The notes beneath the pieces are model-generated. The model made no database searches. It worked only from the letters and a program-made list of their open reading frames with translations, and was not told the origin of the DNA. From positions 186,001 through 250,000 of the forward strand of contig CP051247.1 of assembly GCA_017795105.1 (NCBI GenBank): a stretch of 64,000 bases of DNA, read 5' to 3'. The stretch comes from Planctomycetaceae bacterium (lineage in GTDB: Bacteria; Planctomycetota; Planctomycetia; Planctomycetales; Planctomycetaceae). Positions 56,148 through 64,000 of the stretch are shown piece after piece; within the stretch, counting starts at the first letter, position 1; every line of letters starts with the position of its first letter. Position numbers and translations under genes: made by a program.

Positions 56148-57566
56148 TCAGATCAGCGTAGCTCCCCCTTCCGGCTGATCGGCTTCAGCATGCTGCCGGT
56201 CCAGATCCGACTTTTCCTGGGAGAGATCATCTTCCGCGACCGAGACATCGACGTCGTCCTCGGCGTGACGCTGTTTCGTCGATTCTGCGGCTGCGAGAGC
56301 AGGAGTCGCCTGATCAGGTTCGTGTCGATGCAGCCGCATATCGATCCCGCGGGGGAAAATGACCTCGCGAGCTTCATCCGGCATGCTGATTCCAGCTTCG
56401 GTCAATTCGGCCACGATCTGCCGCAGAAGTGCCGAACGGACCTTGAGCAAACTCAACTCGCGGGTGTCGATCCAGACGTAGATCCGCAGATTGACCGTCG
56501 ATGGCGCCAGATTGTCGACGAGCACCAGAGGAGCGGGATCGTCCTGTACCGCGGGATGGCGTTTCAACTGAGCAAGAATCGCCTCCTGAGCCTTAACGAT
56601 CGGATCGTCGTACCCGATGCCGATTACGAACTCGTCGCGAGTCTTGGGATTCGAGGTGTAGTTTGTCAGTCGGCTTTTGTAGATCGTCGAGTTGGAAATG
56701 TGCACGTGGTTGCCGCTGAACGTCTGCAAGACCGTTCCCCTCGTGGTCACGTTACGTACGAAACCGGTCACGTTATCGACTTCGATCAGATCGTCGATGC
56801 GGAATGGACGCTGCAGGCTGATCAGAATGCTCGCCAGAAAGTTCTCGGCAATATCCCGAAACGCGAAGCCGAAGATAATCCCGACCAGCCCGGTCCCGCC
56901 GAGAATCGTGGCCGCCAGACGCGTCAGACCGGAGATTCTGAGAACGAAGTAGATGCCGATCACGAGAATCAGTCCCGCCGTGGCCCGTGCCGCCACATCG
57001 CTTAACAATCGACTCTTGAAATGTTGCTCGTATCGCGGGCGGGAGAAGCGGTAAGCGAACCGGACGGCGAACACGGTCATTAACAGAAGAACGAGAGCTA
57101 CTAAAACCAGCGGAAGATTGATGATCGCCGTCCGCGCCATCTCGTAAAGCTCCGCTCGAGCCGGTGAGAGATCCCAGATCGGATGGGCTTCCAGCTCCAT
57201 CCGGTTGACAACCGCGACCACATCTTCGGTTCGGCGGGCCAGCTGAGTCACCCACTCTCGACGCTCTTCCGATTCGGCCAGCCCTTCGACGAACACGACG
57301 CCGTCTTCGACGGTCACATCGACGTCGGTAAACCAACCCGTCGCTTCGAGAATCTGCAGCAGCCGCTCGGAAATGGCTTCGTCGGACGCCGTTTCCGAGC
57401 TGTCGACGGTCACACTCTCGGGCAACTCCTGTTCTTCGGGCGTCTCTTCGGTCGGAGCAGGGGTCGCAAGCGGAGCAGCCTCCTGGGCCAGCAATCGTGG
57501 GAGACTGTGAAGACCGACAGTTAACAACAGAACGGACACCGCGAAACGGCAGAGCAGGGCGGGCAT
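56148..57566 (-). CDS. Mechanosensitive-channel (MscS) family protein with BON domain
   Basis: 472 residues with a signal peptide (1-27). A BON domain (about 55-125, GWFTDVDVTVEDGVVFVEG) comes before the channel. Three or more membrane helices (about 140-250) end with the pore-lining GGTGLVGIIFGFAFRDIAEN and the FRIDDLIEVDNVTGFV beta domain, with IYVWIDTRE later. MscS channels release solutes under hypo-osmotic shock. The BON domain, placed before the membrane part and so probably periplasmic, may bind membrane lipids. Transcribed leftward with the small stress cluster (169-bp gap). Confidence 0.88.
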   Translation of the reverse strand: MPALLCRFAVSVLLLTVGLHSLPRLLAQEAAPLATPAPTEETPEEQELPESVTVDSSETASDEAISERLLQILEATGWFTDVDVTVEDGVVFVEGLAESEERREWVTQLARRTEDVVAVVNRMELEAHPIWDLSPARAELYEMARTAIINLPLVLVALVLLLMTVFAVRFAYRFSRPRYEQHFKSRLLSDVAARATAGLILVIGIYFVLRISGLTRLAATILGGTGLVGIIFGFAFRDIAENFLASILISLQRPFRIDDLIEVDNVTGFVRNVTTRGTVLQTFSGNHVHISNSTIYKSRLTNYTSNPKTRDEFVIGIGYDDPIVKAQEAILAQLKRHPAVQDDPAPLVLVDNLAPSTVNLRIYVWIDTRELSLLKVRSALLRQIVAELTEAGISMPDEAREVIFPRGIDMRLHRHEPDQATPALAAAESTKQRHAEDDVDVSVAEDDLSQEKSDLDRQHAEADQPEGGATLI

Positions 57567-57740
57567 GACGGGATATCCTTTCTGGGCAACCAGTTGCGAA
57601 CAGTCCGCGGAGCAGAATTCCGACCGGAAACAGCAGTTTTCCGGCAGGCCGGTACATGCATTTCCTTAACGTTTCTTTTATGATGTTCGCATTCTCTCGA
57701 AGTCCCAGAGTGAAAATTCCCGATTCCCGACCAAAAACGA

Positions 57741-57769
57741 TTGACAGCCATTTAGTTTACACGTAAACT
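57741..57769 (+). promoter_or_regulatory. Sigma-70-type promoter of marR operon
   Basis: TTGACA (57741-57746), 17-bp spacer, TAAACT (57764-57769), a perfect -35 and near-consensus -10 with optimal spacing. The predicted start is near 57776, with about 30 nt of leader before the MarR ATG. The palindrome at 57752-57771 overlaps the spacer and -10. Confidence 0.65.
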
Positions 57770-57771
57770 AA
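57752..57771. promoter_or_regulatory. MarR-type operator palindrome
   Basis: A 20-bp site with perfect 9-bp arms TTAGTTTAC (57752-57760) and GTAAACTAA (57763-57771) around a 2-bp centre. It covers the -10 region of the promoter feeding the adjacent marR-SDR-pirin-OYE run, the classic autorepression arrangement. The right half-site GTAAACTAA recurs at 61114-61122, upstream of the RND efflux genes. Confidence 0.7.
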
Positions 57772-57806
57772 GTGAGGCTTAAGTATTTTGAGGTAGCAGA
57801 CCGACT

Positions 57807-58283
57807 ATGAACCCGAAGGGACTACAACACGAACTGAAGAAAAGGCATCCTTTCAAATCACGTGAACAGGAAGCTGTCCTGGGGATCATGCGGACCAGCG
57901 ATTTGATCCAGAACCGGTTCGGACGCCTGTTCCGTGAGTACGGTCTGACAGCCTCTCAATACAACGTCCTGAGAATCCTGCGAGGGGAAGGGGAGCCGCT
58001 CCCCTGTCTGGAAATTGCCTCTCGCATGATTCAGGTCGTGCCGGCCATCACCGGTTTAATCGATCGACTCGAAAAGCAGGGACTGGTCGAGCGGAAACGC
58101 TGCGACAAGGACCGGCGAGTGATTTACATTGCGCTGACCGACAAAGCGTTAACCCTTCTGGCGGAGATGGACGATCCGGTCATGGATATGCACCGGGAAG
58201 CCCTTGGGCATCTCTCCAAGACCGAACTGACTGAGATCACGCGACTGCTCGACAAAGCACGGGCGGGATTGAAAGAGTCGTAA
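57807..58283 (+). CDS. MarR family transcriptional regulator
   Basis: 158 residues. The winged helix-turn-helix has LTASQYNVLRILRGEG and VVPAITGLIDRLEKQGLVER, with a wing DKDRRVIYIALT. Flanking helices make the dimer interface. MarR proteins repress until a phenolic, quinone or oxidant ligand binds. The palindrome over its own promoter implies autorepression of the following SDR, pirin and old yellow enzyme genes. Ligand not known. Confidence 0.92.
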   Translation: MNPKGLQHELKKRHPFKSREQEAVLGIMRTSDLIQNRFGRLFREYGLTASQYNVLRILRGEGEPLPCLEIASRMIQVVPAITGLIDRLEKQGLVERKRCDKDRRVIYIALTDKALTLLAEMDDPVMDMHREALGHLSKTELTEITRLLDKARAGLKES

Positions 58284-58351
58284 GGCTCTCTCTTTTTTGC
58301 CCATTTAGTCGCTATATCAACAATTCACATTCATTGTTTCAGGAGAGTACA

Positions 58352-59098
58352 ATGCGGTTTGAGAATAAAGTGGTGATCGTCACCGGAGCGACTTCCGGAA
58401 TCGGACGCGAGACTGCCCGCCGATTTGCGGCCGAAGGAGCGAGTGTCGTTCTCGCCGGACGCCGAGAGAAAGAAGGACGCGAAGCGGTCGAAGAGATCCA
58501 GGCCGCCGGCGGGACCGCGAAATTCATACAGACTGATGTCGCCAGGGAGGGCGATGTCAGAAGTCTCGTTGAACAAACGGTGGCTGAGTATGGGCGGCTC
58601 GACGTCGCTTTCAACAACGCTGGAGTCGAACATGCCGGCCCCGTAGACGAAGTCACCGTCGAGGATTACGAGCGGGTCTTTGGCATCAATGTCCTTGGTG
58701 TTCTGCTTTGCCAGAAATACGAGATCCCGGCCATGTTGAAGTCTGGCGGGGGAGCCATCATCAACACCTCGAGTATTTTGGGGCATATTGCCATGCCGGG
58801 GTCAGCGATCTACAACGCCAGCAAACACGCTGTCGAAGGAGTGACGAAAACGACGGCGCTTGAGTACGCGGAGCAGGGGATTCGAGTAAACGCCGTGGCA
58901 CCCGCCGTGATTGGCACCGACATGATCGACCGCTTCGCCGGACACAATGGTCGCGAAGAAATGAAAGCCCTGCATCCGGTCGGCCGAATCGGCCGCCCTG
59001 AGGAAGTGGCCGATGCCGTTCTGTATCTCGCTTCCGACTCCGCTTCGTTCACCACGGGCATCTCGCTTCCTGTGGACGGCGGATACCTCGCTCGCTGA
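58352..59098 (+). CDS. Short-chain dehydrogenase/reductase (MarR operon)
   Basis: 248 residues from the ATG at 58352 with AGGAG at 7 nt. SDR motifs: TGATSGIG, NNAGVE, INTSSILG (Ser), YNASKHAV (YxxxK), PVDGGY. Cytoplasmic NAD(P)-dependent oxidoreductase, probably acting on a reactive carbonyl. It lies between the MarR gene (68 bp) and pirin (29 bp) in one co-directional group. Confidence 0.9.
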   Translation: MRFENKVVIVTGATSGIGRETARRFAAEGASVVLAGRREKEGREAVEEIQAAGGTAKFIQTDVAREGDVRSLVEQTVAEYGRLDVAFNNAGVEHAGPVDEVTVEDYERVFGINVLGVLLCQKYEIPAMLKSGGGAIINTSSILGHIAMPGSAIYNASKHAVEGVTKTTALEYAEQGIRVNAVAPAVIGTDMIDRFAGHNGREEMKALHPVGRIGRPEEVADAVLYLASDSASFTTGISLPVDGGYLAR

Positions 59099-59127
59099 TC
59101 AATCGATTCCTGTTCAAGGAGTTTCTA

Positions 59128-59826
59128 ATGATTACTGTCCGCAAAGCCAACGACCGGGGCCATGTCGATCATGGCTGGCTCGATGCCCGGCATACTTTTT
59201 CGTTCTCATCCTATCAGGACCCCAGGCACATTCATTTCCGCTCACTCCGAGTCATGAATGAAGATCGGGTCCAGCCGGGGAAGGGCTTTGGTACGCATCC
59301 CCACGACAACATGGAAATTGTGACCTACGTCCTCGAAGGCGCTCTGGAACATCGTGACTCCATGGGCAACGGAGAGGTGCTTCGCGCTGGCGAGTTTCAG
59401 CGGATGAGCGCGGGAACGGGAATCACTCACAGCGAATTCAACCCCTCGGACACCGATCCGGTTCACCTGTATCAGATCTGGCTCTTTCCCAAAGAAAAGA
59501 ACATCGAGCCAAGTTATGAACAGAAACTGTATCCCGATGAAGAGGTGCAGGATCAACTGCGGCTGGTTGCTTCCCCCGATGCCCGCGATGGAGCACTCCG
59601 GATCGCAACCGATGCGAAGGTCTATCTCTCTCGGCCCCGTTCGGGAGCGACGGTCACACATGAGCTCGAAGCAGGTCGTCATGCCTGGCTGCAGGTTCTC
59701 CGCGGTGCCGTTTCGCTGAACGAGACGCCACTTTCGACTTCCGACGGAGCGGCCATCAGCGACCAGACGAAACTGGCAATCACCGCTACCGAAGATGCTG
59801 AGATCATGCTCTTCGATTTGGCGTAA
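59128..59826 (+). CDS. Pirin family protein (YhaK-like)
   Basis: 232 residues, bicupin. Metal-ligand motif GTHPHDNMEIVTYVLEG with an additional HSEF later (GITHSEFNPSD). Some pirins oxidise quercetin-like flavonoids, and others are redox sensors. Small spacing to the SDR and OYE genes supports a common stress response. Substrate unproven. Confidence 0.88.
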   Translation: MITVRKANDRGHVDHGWLDARHTFSFSSYQDPRHIHFRSLRVMNEDRVQPGKGFGTHPHDNMEIVTYVLEGALEHRDSMGNGEVLRAGEFQRMSAGTGITHSEFNPSDTDPVHLYQIWLFPKEKNIEPSYEQKLYPDEEVQDQLRLVASPDARDGALRIATDAKVYLSRPRSGATVTHELEAGRHAWLQVLRGAVSLNETPLSTSDGAAISDQTKLAITATEDAEIMLFDLA

Positions 59827-59897
59827 ACATCGTACTGAAACCACACTCGACCCAATCTCACTTTCCGTTCTAACGACAGTCCCCACGGAGAAATACT

Positions 59898-61001
59898 ATG
59901 TCGACGTCACAGCTCTTCACGCCTTTCGAACTCGGTCAGACGACGTTACCGAATCGAATTGTCATGGCTCCTCTGACGCGAGGCCGAGCCGGCAAGGAAC
60001 GCATTCCGAACGAAACAATGGCCGAATACTATGCCCAGCGAAGTTCCGCCGGCTTGATCATCTCGGAAGCGACCACGATCTCCGAACAGGCGAACGGGTG
60101 GAACGAATCGCCCGGCATCTACACCGATGAAATGACGAAGGCCTGGAAGACGATCACGACCGCGGTCCACAAGAACGGCGGACGAATCTTTCTCCAGCTC
60201 TGGCATATGGGGCGGGCTTCGCACAGCAGCTTTCATAATGGAGAACTTGCAGTCGCGCCGTCGGCAATCAAGATTGAAGAAGATGGTATTCATACGCCAG
60301 TCGGGAAGCAGCCGCACGAAGTGCCACGAGCATTGGAGACAAGTGAAATCCCCGGCATCGTCGAAGACTACCGTCGCGCCGCTGAACGGGCTCGGGACGC
60401 CGGCTTCGATGGCGTCGAGATCCATGCCGCCAACGGCTATCTCATCGATCAGTTTCTGCAGTCGAAGACCAATCAGCGCACCGACCGTTACGGCGGTAGC
60501 GTCGAGAACCGGTATCGCCTGCTCGGTGAAGTGGTGCACGCCGTGACGAGTGTCTGGCCCGCCGATCAGGTCGGCGTCCGCCTCTCGCCCAACGGAGTCT
60601 TCAACGATATGGGATCGCCTGATTACCGCGAGCAGTTCACACATGCTGCACAACAGCTCGATCGTTACGGTCTCGCATATCTTCACGTTCTCGACGGTCT
60701 CGCCTTTGGCTTCCATGAACTTGGGAAACCAATGGAACTGTCGGAGTTCCGTCGAGTCTTCAACGGAGCATTGATTGGCAACTGCGGGTATTCCCAGGAA
60801 GAAGCCAACGAGCGTTTGGAAGCCGGTGAAGCCGACCTGATCGCGTTCGGTCGCCCGTTCATCAGCAATCCCGATCTGGTCGAACGGTTCCGGAACGAAT
60901 GGCCGCTGGCGGAAACTGCCGATGTGTCCGTCTGGTATTCCCCGACCGGAGCCGCCGGCTACACCGACTTCCCAACCTATCGCGAAGCAGTCACAAGCTG
61001 A
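59898..61001 (+). CDS. Old yellow enzyme family alkene reductase (NADH:flavin oxidoreductase)
   Basis: 367 residues, TIM barrel. FMN and substrate motifs: PLTRGRAG near the N-terminus, LQLWHMGRASH, and the active-site HAANGYLIDQF (His, Asn, Tyr), then NQRTDRYGGSVENR and FGRPFISNPDL, all diagnostic of the NemA/OYE group. It reduces alpha,beta-unsaturated carbonyls, quinones and nitro compounds with NAD(P)H, fitting the MarR-controlled electrophile response. Confidence 0.92.
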   Translation: MSTSQLFTPFELGQTTLPNRIVMAPLTRGRAGKERIPNETMAEYYAQRSSAGLIISEATTISEQANGWNESPGIYTDEMTKAWKTITTAVHKNGGRIFLQLWHMGRASHSSFHNGELAVAPSAIKIEEDGIHTPVGKQPHEVPRALETSEIPGIVEDYRRAAERARDAGFDGVEIHAANGYLIDQFLQSKTNQRTDRYGGSVENRYRLLGEVVHAVTSVWPADQVGVRLSPNGVFNDMGSPDYREQFTHAAQQLDRYGLAYLHVLDGLAFGFHELGKPMELSEFRRVFNGALIGNCGYSQEEANERLEAGEADLIAFGRPFISNPDLVERFRNEWPLAETADVSVWYSPTGAAGYTDFPTYREAVTS

Positions 61002-61113
61002 ACGGGATGCGAGGTTGACGAAACGTGGCACTGATGCCGAGGTCATGCTCGAAACGCAACGGGCATGGCCTCTCAGCATATCTACCGATGGTCGAACATC
61101 AGATAATCGGACA

Positions 61114-61144
61114 GTAAACTAAAGCTTGAAAAATAGCTGTTCAA
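61114..61144. promoter_or_regulatory. MarR-like half-site and second dyad upstream of RND genes
   Basis: GTAAACTAA (61114-61122) equals the right arm of the MarR operator at 57763-57771. Directly after it, TTGAA (61126-61130) and TTCAA (61140-61144) form a small inverted repeat. A left arm matching the MarR operator is not present, so binding would be weaker or asymmetric. Confidence 0.3.
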
Positions 61145-61155
61145 ACAATAGACAT

Positions 61156-61170
61156 CTCTGGTCGCCAGAG
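61156..61170 (+). promoter_or_regulatory. Small hairpin ahead of RND adaptor start
   Basis: CTCTGG (61156-61161) / CCAGAG (61165-61170) with a 3-nt loop, 14 nt before the ATG at 61185. It could reduce ribosome access or be chance. Confidence 0.25.
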
Positions 61171-61184
61171 CTATTCTGATTTGC

Positions 61185-62444
61185 ATGCGACCGACCTTCC
61201 CCCGCCTCCGCTCCTGCGGACGACCTGCCTGCCACCTGTTGGCAATTTTACTGACCTGTGCGACGTTCGCCGGATGCGGACAGTCTACTCCAGAGGAGTC
61301 TGCGCAGAAGGCGCCACCTCCGGTGATCAAAGCCGAGACGTTCGTCGTCGAACAGGTCAACTGGCCACGCATCATTCGCAGTCAGGGAAGTCTGTATCCC
61401 GATGAAGAAGCGACACTCGGTCTGAAGGTCGAGGGGCGAGTCGTCGAAGTTCATGCCGATCTCGGAGATATCGTCGAGGCTGGTGCCGACCTTGTCACCG
61501 TTTACCAGGATGACTTCAAGCTCCGTGTGGAACAGGCCGAAGCCCAGTTGCGACAGGCTCGCTCTGCAGTCGGTTTGACGCCCGAGAAATCACTGGATCA
61601 GCTCAACCCGCTCAATGCGCCCCCCGTCAAGGAACAGCGGGCCTTATGGGACGAAGCGACAGCGAATTTCCGACGAGCCAAGGATCTGCTGGAACAAAAC
61701 GCACTGACTCGGGCGGAATTTGATCAGATCGCTTCCGCCGAGCGCGTTGCAGCCGCTCGCTATGATTCGGCATTGAACAGCGTTCGCGAGAAGATCGCGT
61801 TCATCAGCGTGCAGCAGTCGACGCTTGACCTGGCTCGGGAAGATCTGGCCAACACAGTCCTCAAAGCTCCCTTTACAGCAGTCGTCCAAAGGCGACTCGT
61901 GGCTCCGGGAAGCTACGTGAAAGTCGGCGATCCGCTACTGGTTCTCGTTCGCGTCGACAAACTTCGCTATCGAGGATCCGTCCCCGAACGCCTCTCTCAG
62001 ATGGTCCAGATCGGACAACCCGTCGAACTTCAGATCGAGTCAATCACGGATCCGGAATCGACGGTCGTCAGCCGGATCAGTCCGTTGCTCGATCAGGCGA
62101 GCAGAGCTCTGACGTTCGAAGCGATTGTCGAGAACGGCGACCGAGTTCTCCGCGCGGGTCTGTTTGCCGAAGCGCAATTGACGGTCGACACTGAAGATGA
62201 GGCCATCGCGATCCCGGAAACCGCGGTCGTTCAATTCGCTGGCATTCAGAAGGTCTGGAAGGTCGTCGAAGGACAGGTCCAGGAACAGGAAGTCCTGCTC
62301 GGCGATCGACGCGACGGATTCGTTCGCGTTGTCAGCGGCCTGGACCCCGGCGAAGTCATTCTTAACGAAGCCACTCAGGGGCGAGCAGGTGTGCTTGCCT
62401 CTGCCGACGATACCTCCGAGGAGAGTCCCACCCCTTCCTCCTGA
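61185..62444 (+). CDS. RND efflux periplasmic adaptor (membrane fusion lipoprotein)
   Basis: 419 residues. The N-terminal signal ends in a lipobox-like TFAGC, so it is probably a lipoprotein. Biotinyl/lipoyl-like domain halves around LKVEGRVVEVHADLGDIVEAG and FTAVVQRRLVAPGSYVKVGD flank a coiled coil (about 110-215). The beta-barrel part carries VDKLRYRGSVPERLSQMVQ. It links an inner-membrane RND pump to an outer-membrane factor. The RND permease follows at 87 bp. Together they expel small molecules. Substrate unknown. Confidence 0.9.
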   Translation: MRPTFPRLRSCGRPACHLLAILLTCATFAGCGQSTPEESAQKAPPPVIKAETFVVEQVNWPRIIRSQGSLYPDEEATLGLKVEGRVVEVHADLGDIVEAGADLVTVYQDDFKLRVEQAEAQLRQARSAVGLTPEKSLDQLNPLNAPPVKEQRALWDEATANFRRAKDLLEQNALTRAEFDQIASAERVAAARYDSALNSVREKIAFISVQQSTLDLAREDLANTVLKAPFTAVVQRRLVAPGSYVKVGDPLLVLVRVDKLRYRGSVPERLSQMVQIGQPVELQIESITDPESTVVSRISPLLDQASRALTFEAIVENGDRVLRAGLFAEAQLTVDTEDEAIAIPETAVVQFAGIQKVWKVVEGQVQEQEVLLGDRRDGFVRVVSGLDPGEVILNEATQGRAGVLASADDTSEESPTPSS

Positions 62445-62531
62445 ACTGCAGATTCGAGTCCTGCGGATTCCCTCCGGCGTTCGATTCCGCATCCCTGCGC
62501 GGGCTGACTCTTACACCTGAAGGACATTACC

Positions 62532-64000
62532 GTGTACTGGCTAGCTGAAGTCTGCGTGAAGCGGCCTGTCTTCGCCCTGATGCTGATCCTGGCGCTGGTT
62601 GTGGCAGGACTCGTGGCATTTCCTCAACTGGGCGTCGACCGTTTTCCCAACATGGATATGCCCTCGATCTATGTGAGGACCAATTACCCCGGGGCGGCTT
62701 CGCAGGAGGTCGAGTCGGAAGTCAGCTCCGTAATCGAAGACGCCGTCGCCACGGTCGCCGGCATCGACGAACTGCGGTCGATCTCGCGCGATGGCCGCTC
62801 CTTCGTGATCATCACCTTCTCACTGGATCGCGATGTCGACGCCGCGACTCAAGACGTCCGCGATGCCGTCTCCGGCGTCCTCAACCTGCTCCCTCCCAAT
62901 ATCGAGCCTCCCGTCGTCCAGAAACGAGATCTCGAATCATCGCCTATCATGACGCTGGCGGTCTCCGGGCCACGAACTTCCCGGGAACTGTTTCTGTTCG
63001 CCGACCGGTACGTGAAAAACGTGATCGAGTCTTCGCAGGGGGTCGGCGAAGTCATTATCGCCGGAGCCGCAGACCGGGCCGTTCAGGTCAGTGTCGAAGC
63101 CGACCGACTGGCCGCCTATAACCTGTCGATCCTTCAGGTTCGCGATGCTCTCGTCCGCCAGAATACCGAAGTCCCCGGCGGACGACTCGATCAGGGACAC
63201 AAAGAACGAGCGCTGCGAACGATGGGCCGCGTTGCTGAATCCGGTGACTTTCCCGATCTGGTCGTCGACACGGTCAATGGGACTCCAATCCGTCTCAGCG
63301 ATCTCGGCACCGTTGTCGATGGCACCAAAGAAGTCCGCACGGTGGCTCGCCTGAACGAAGAACCCGCGGTCGTACTGCAAATTCAGCGTCAGTCCGGAGA
63401 GAACACGGTTGCTGTCATCGAAGGTATCCAGAAGATGTTGCCGCGTTGTCAGGCACTTCTCCCGGATGATGTCCGCGTCAGCGTGATTCAGGATCAGTCC
63501 CGTTACATCAAGGCGGCTCTGCACGAAATCGAACAGCACCTCATTTCGGGCAGTATTCTCGCCTGTATCACCGTGCTCATCTTCATGCGGTCGTGGCGTT
63601 CGACCATCATTGCGTCGGTCGCGATTCCGGCTTCGATCATCGCCTCCTTCGCGTTTATGAAGTGGTTCGGCTTCACGCTGAACAATGTGACGATGCTCGC
63701 GCTGGTGCTCATGGTCGGGGTGGTGATCGACGATGCGATTGTCGTTCTGGAAAATGTCTTTCACTGTATTGAAGAGAAGGGGATGGATGCCCGCCAGGCG
63801 GCGATCATCGGAACGAAAGAGATCGGCCTGGCTGTGCTTGCGACAACCATTTCCCTGGTCATTGTCTTTCTGCCCGTTTCATTTCTCTCCAGTGTTACCG
63901 GTCGTTTGCTCTATCAGTTCGGCCTCACCGCAACGGTCGCGATTCTGATTTCGATGCTGGTCAGCTTCTCGCTCACTCCAATGATGTGCAGCAAGTTGCT
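62532..64000 (+). CDS. RND efflux permease (3' end outside window)
   Basis: GTG start at 62532 with AGGA 9 nt upstream. 489 complete codons are visible to the edge. The N-terminal TM1 region starts with VKRPVFALMLILALVVAGL and the porter domain has VRTNYPGAASQEVE. The pore segment TM2-4 includes the RND hallmark LVLMVGVVIDDAIVVLENVF. It is an HAE1-like proton-driven pump, paired with the adaptor upstream. The remaining part lies outside the window. Confidence 0.92.
   Translation, partial: MYWLAEVCVKRPVFALMLILALVVAGLVAFPQLGVDRFPNMDMPSIYVRTNYPGAASQEVESEVSSVIEDAVATVAGIDELRSISRDGRSFVIITFSLDRDVDAATQDVRDAVSGVLNLLPPNIEPPVVQKRDLESSPIMTLAVSGPRTSRELFLFADRYVKNVIESSQGVGEVIIAGAADRAVQVSVEADRLAAYNLSILQVRDALVRQNTEVPGGRLDQGHKERALRTMGRVAESGDFPDLVVDTVNGTPIRLSDLGTVVDGTKEVRTVARLNEEPAVVLQIQRQSGENTVAVIEGIQKMLPRCQALLPDDVRVSVIQDQSRYIKAALHEIEQHLISGSILACITVLIFMRSWRSTIIASVAIPASIIASFAFMKWFGFTLNNVTMLALVLMVGVVIDDAIVVLENVFHCIEEKGMDARQAAIIGTKEIGLAVLATTISLVIVFLPVSFLSSVTGRLLYQFGLTATVAILISMLVSFSLTPMMCSKL

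Noticed and set aside
59946..61079. 377-codon minus-strand frame opposite the old yellow enzyme gene
   Set aside because: The plus frame carries the full OYE motif set. The minus frame has none.

Overview
The window looks like a chromosomal segment of a planctomycete (order Planctomycetales). The GC content is moderately high. Diagnostic families are PVC-type CxxCH cytochromes with HEAT repeats, DUF1080 (3-keto-disaccharide hydrolase fold) domains, a formylglycine sulfatase, a sialidase, Gfo/Idh/MocA oxidoreductases with a Tat-like leader, and very large multi-PAS hybrid histidine kinases. Nothing reads as phage, plasmid or transposon. I found no tRNA, rRNA or CRISPR array. Both edges cut genes: a PVC cytochrome on the left and an RND efflux permease on the right.

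Layout. 1-2122: end of a PVC cytochrome/HEAT protein. 2133-10240 (minus): two overlapping giant hybrid histidine kinases. 10560-19630 (plus): a co-directional run of secreted hydrolases (three alpha/beta hydrolases and a sialidase-DUF1080 fusion), an ATP-grasp ligase, an M20 peptidase and a Gfo/Idh/MocA oxidoreductase. 19669-27368 (minus): a SulP transporter, two NuoL/M-like membrane subunits and a DUF2309 protein (DabA). Divergent from this, 27747-30475 (plus) is a membrane NtrB-like kinase and a sigma-54 activator. 30479-32412 (minus): an SSS symporter with its DUF3311 partner. 32716-38576 (plus): a glycosyltransferase, two SDRs, a FAD-Rieske oxidoreductase and a type IB topoisomerase. 38592-41071 (minus): a CHAD protein and a sulfatase. 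41349-41972: an ANTAR regulator. 42018-46926 (minus): heme oxygenase, bacteriophytochrome, a receiver and a hybrid kinase. 47341-52514 (plus): a pentaheme PVC cytochrome and a beta-propeller protein. 52548-57566 (minus): an AI-2E-type permease, five tiny envelope/stress proteins and a BON-MscS channel. 57807-61001 (plus): MarR, SDR, pirin and old yellow enzyme. 61185-64000: an RND efflux adaptor and permease.

The most interesting system is 19669-30475. It is a complete DAB-type inorganic-carbon (CO2/bicarbonate) uptake operon with an extra NuoM-like subunit and a SulP (possible bicarbonate) transporter. A near-consensus sigma-54 promoter (27437-27422, minus) lies 43 nt or so upstream of dabA's start. 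Behind it are two tandem CTGCA-N6-TGCA dyads exactly 21 bp apart, and divergently encoded beside them is an NtrB/NtrC-type pair. This suggests a two-component, sigma-54-controlled inorganic-carbon acquisition system in an organism with no carbon-fixation genes in view.

Other coherent units are a red/far-red light-sensing operon that makes its own biliverdin, a MarR-controlled electrophile-detoxification operon whose operator sits inside a near-perfect sigma-70 promoter, and a translationally coupled cluster of very small membrane proteins likely serving envelope stress. Statements about regulation and substrates are inference from sequence and context.
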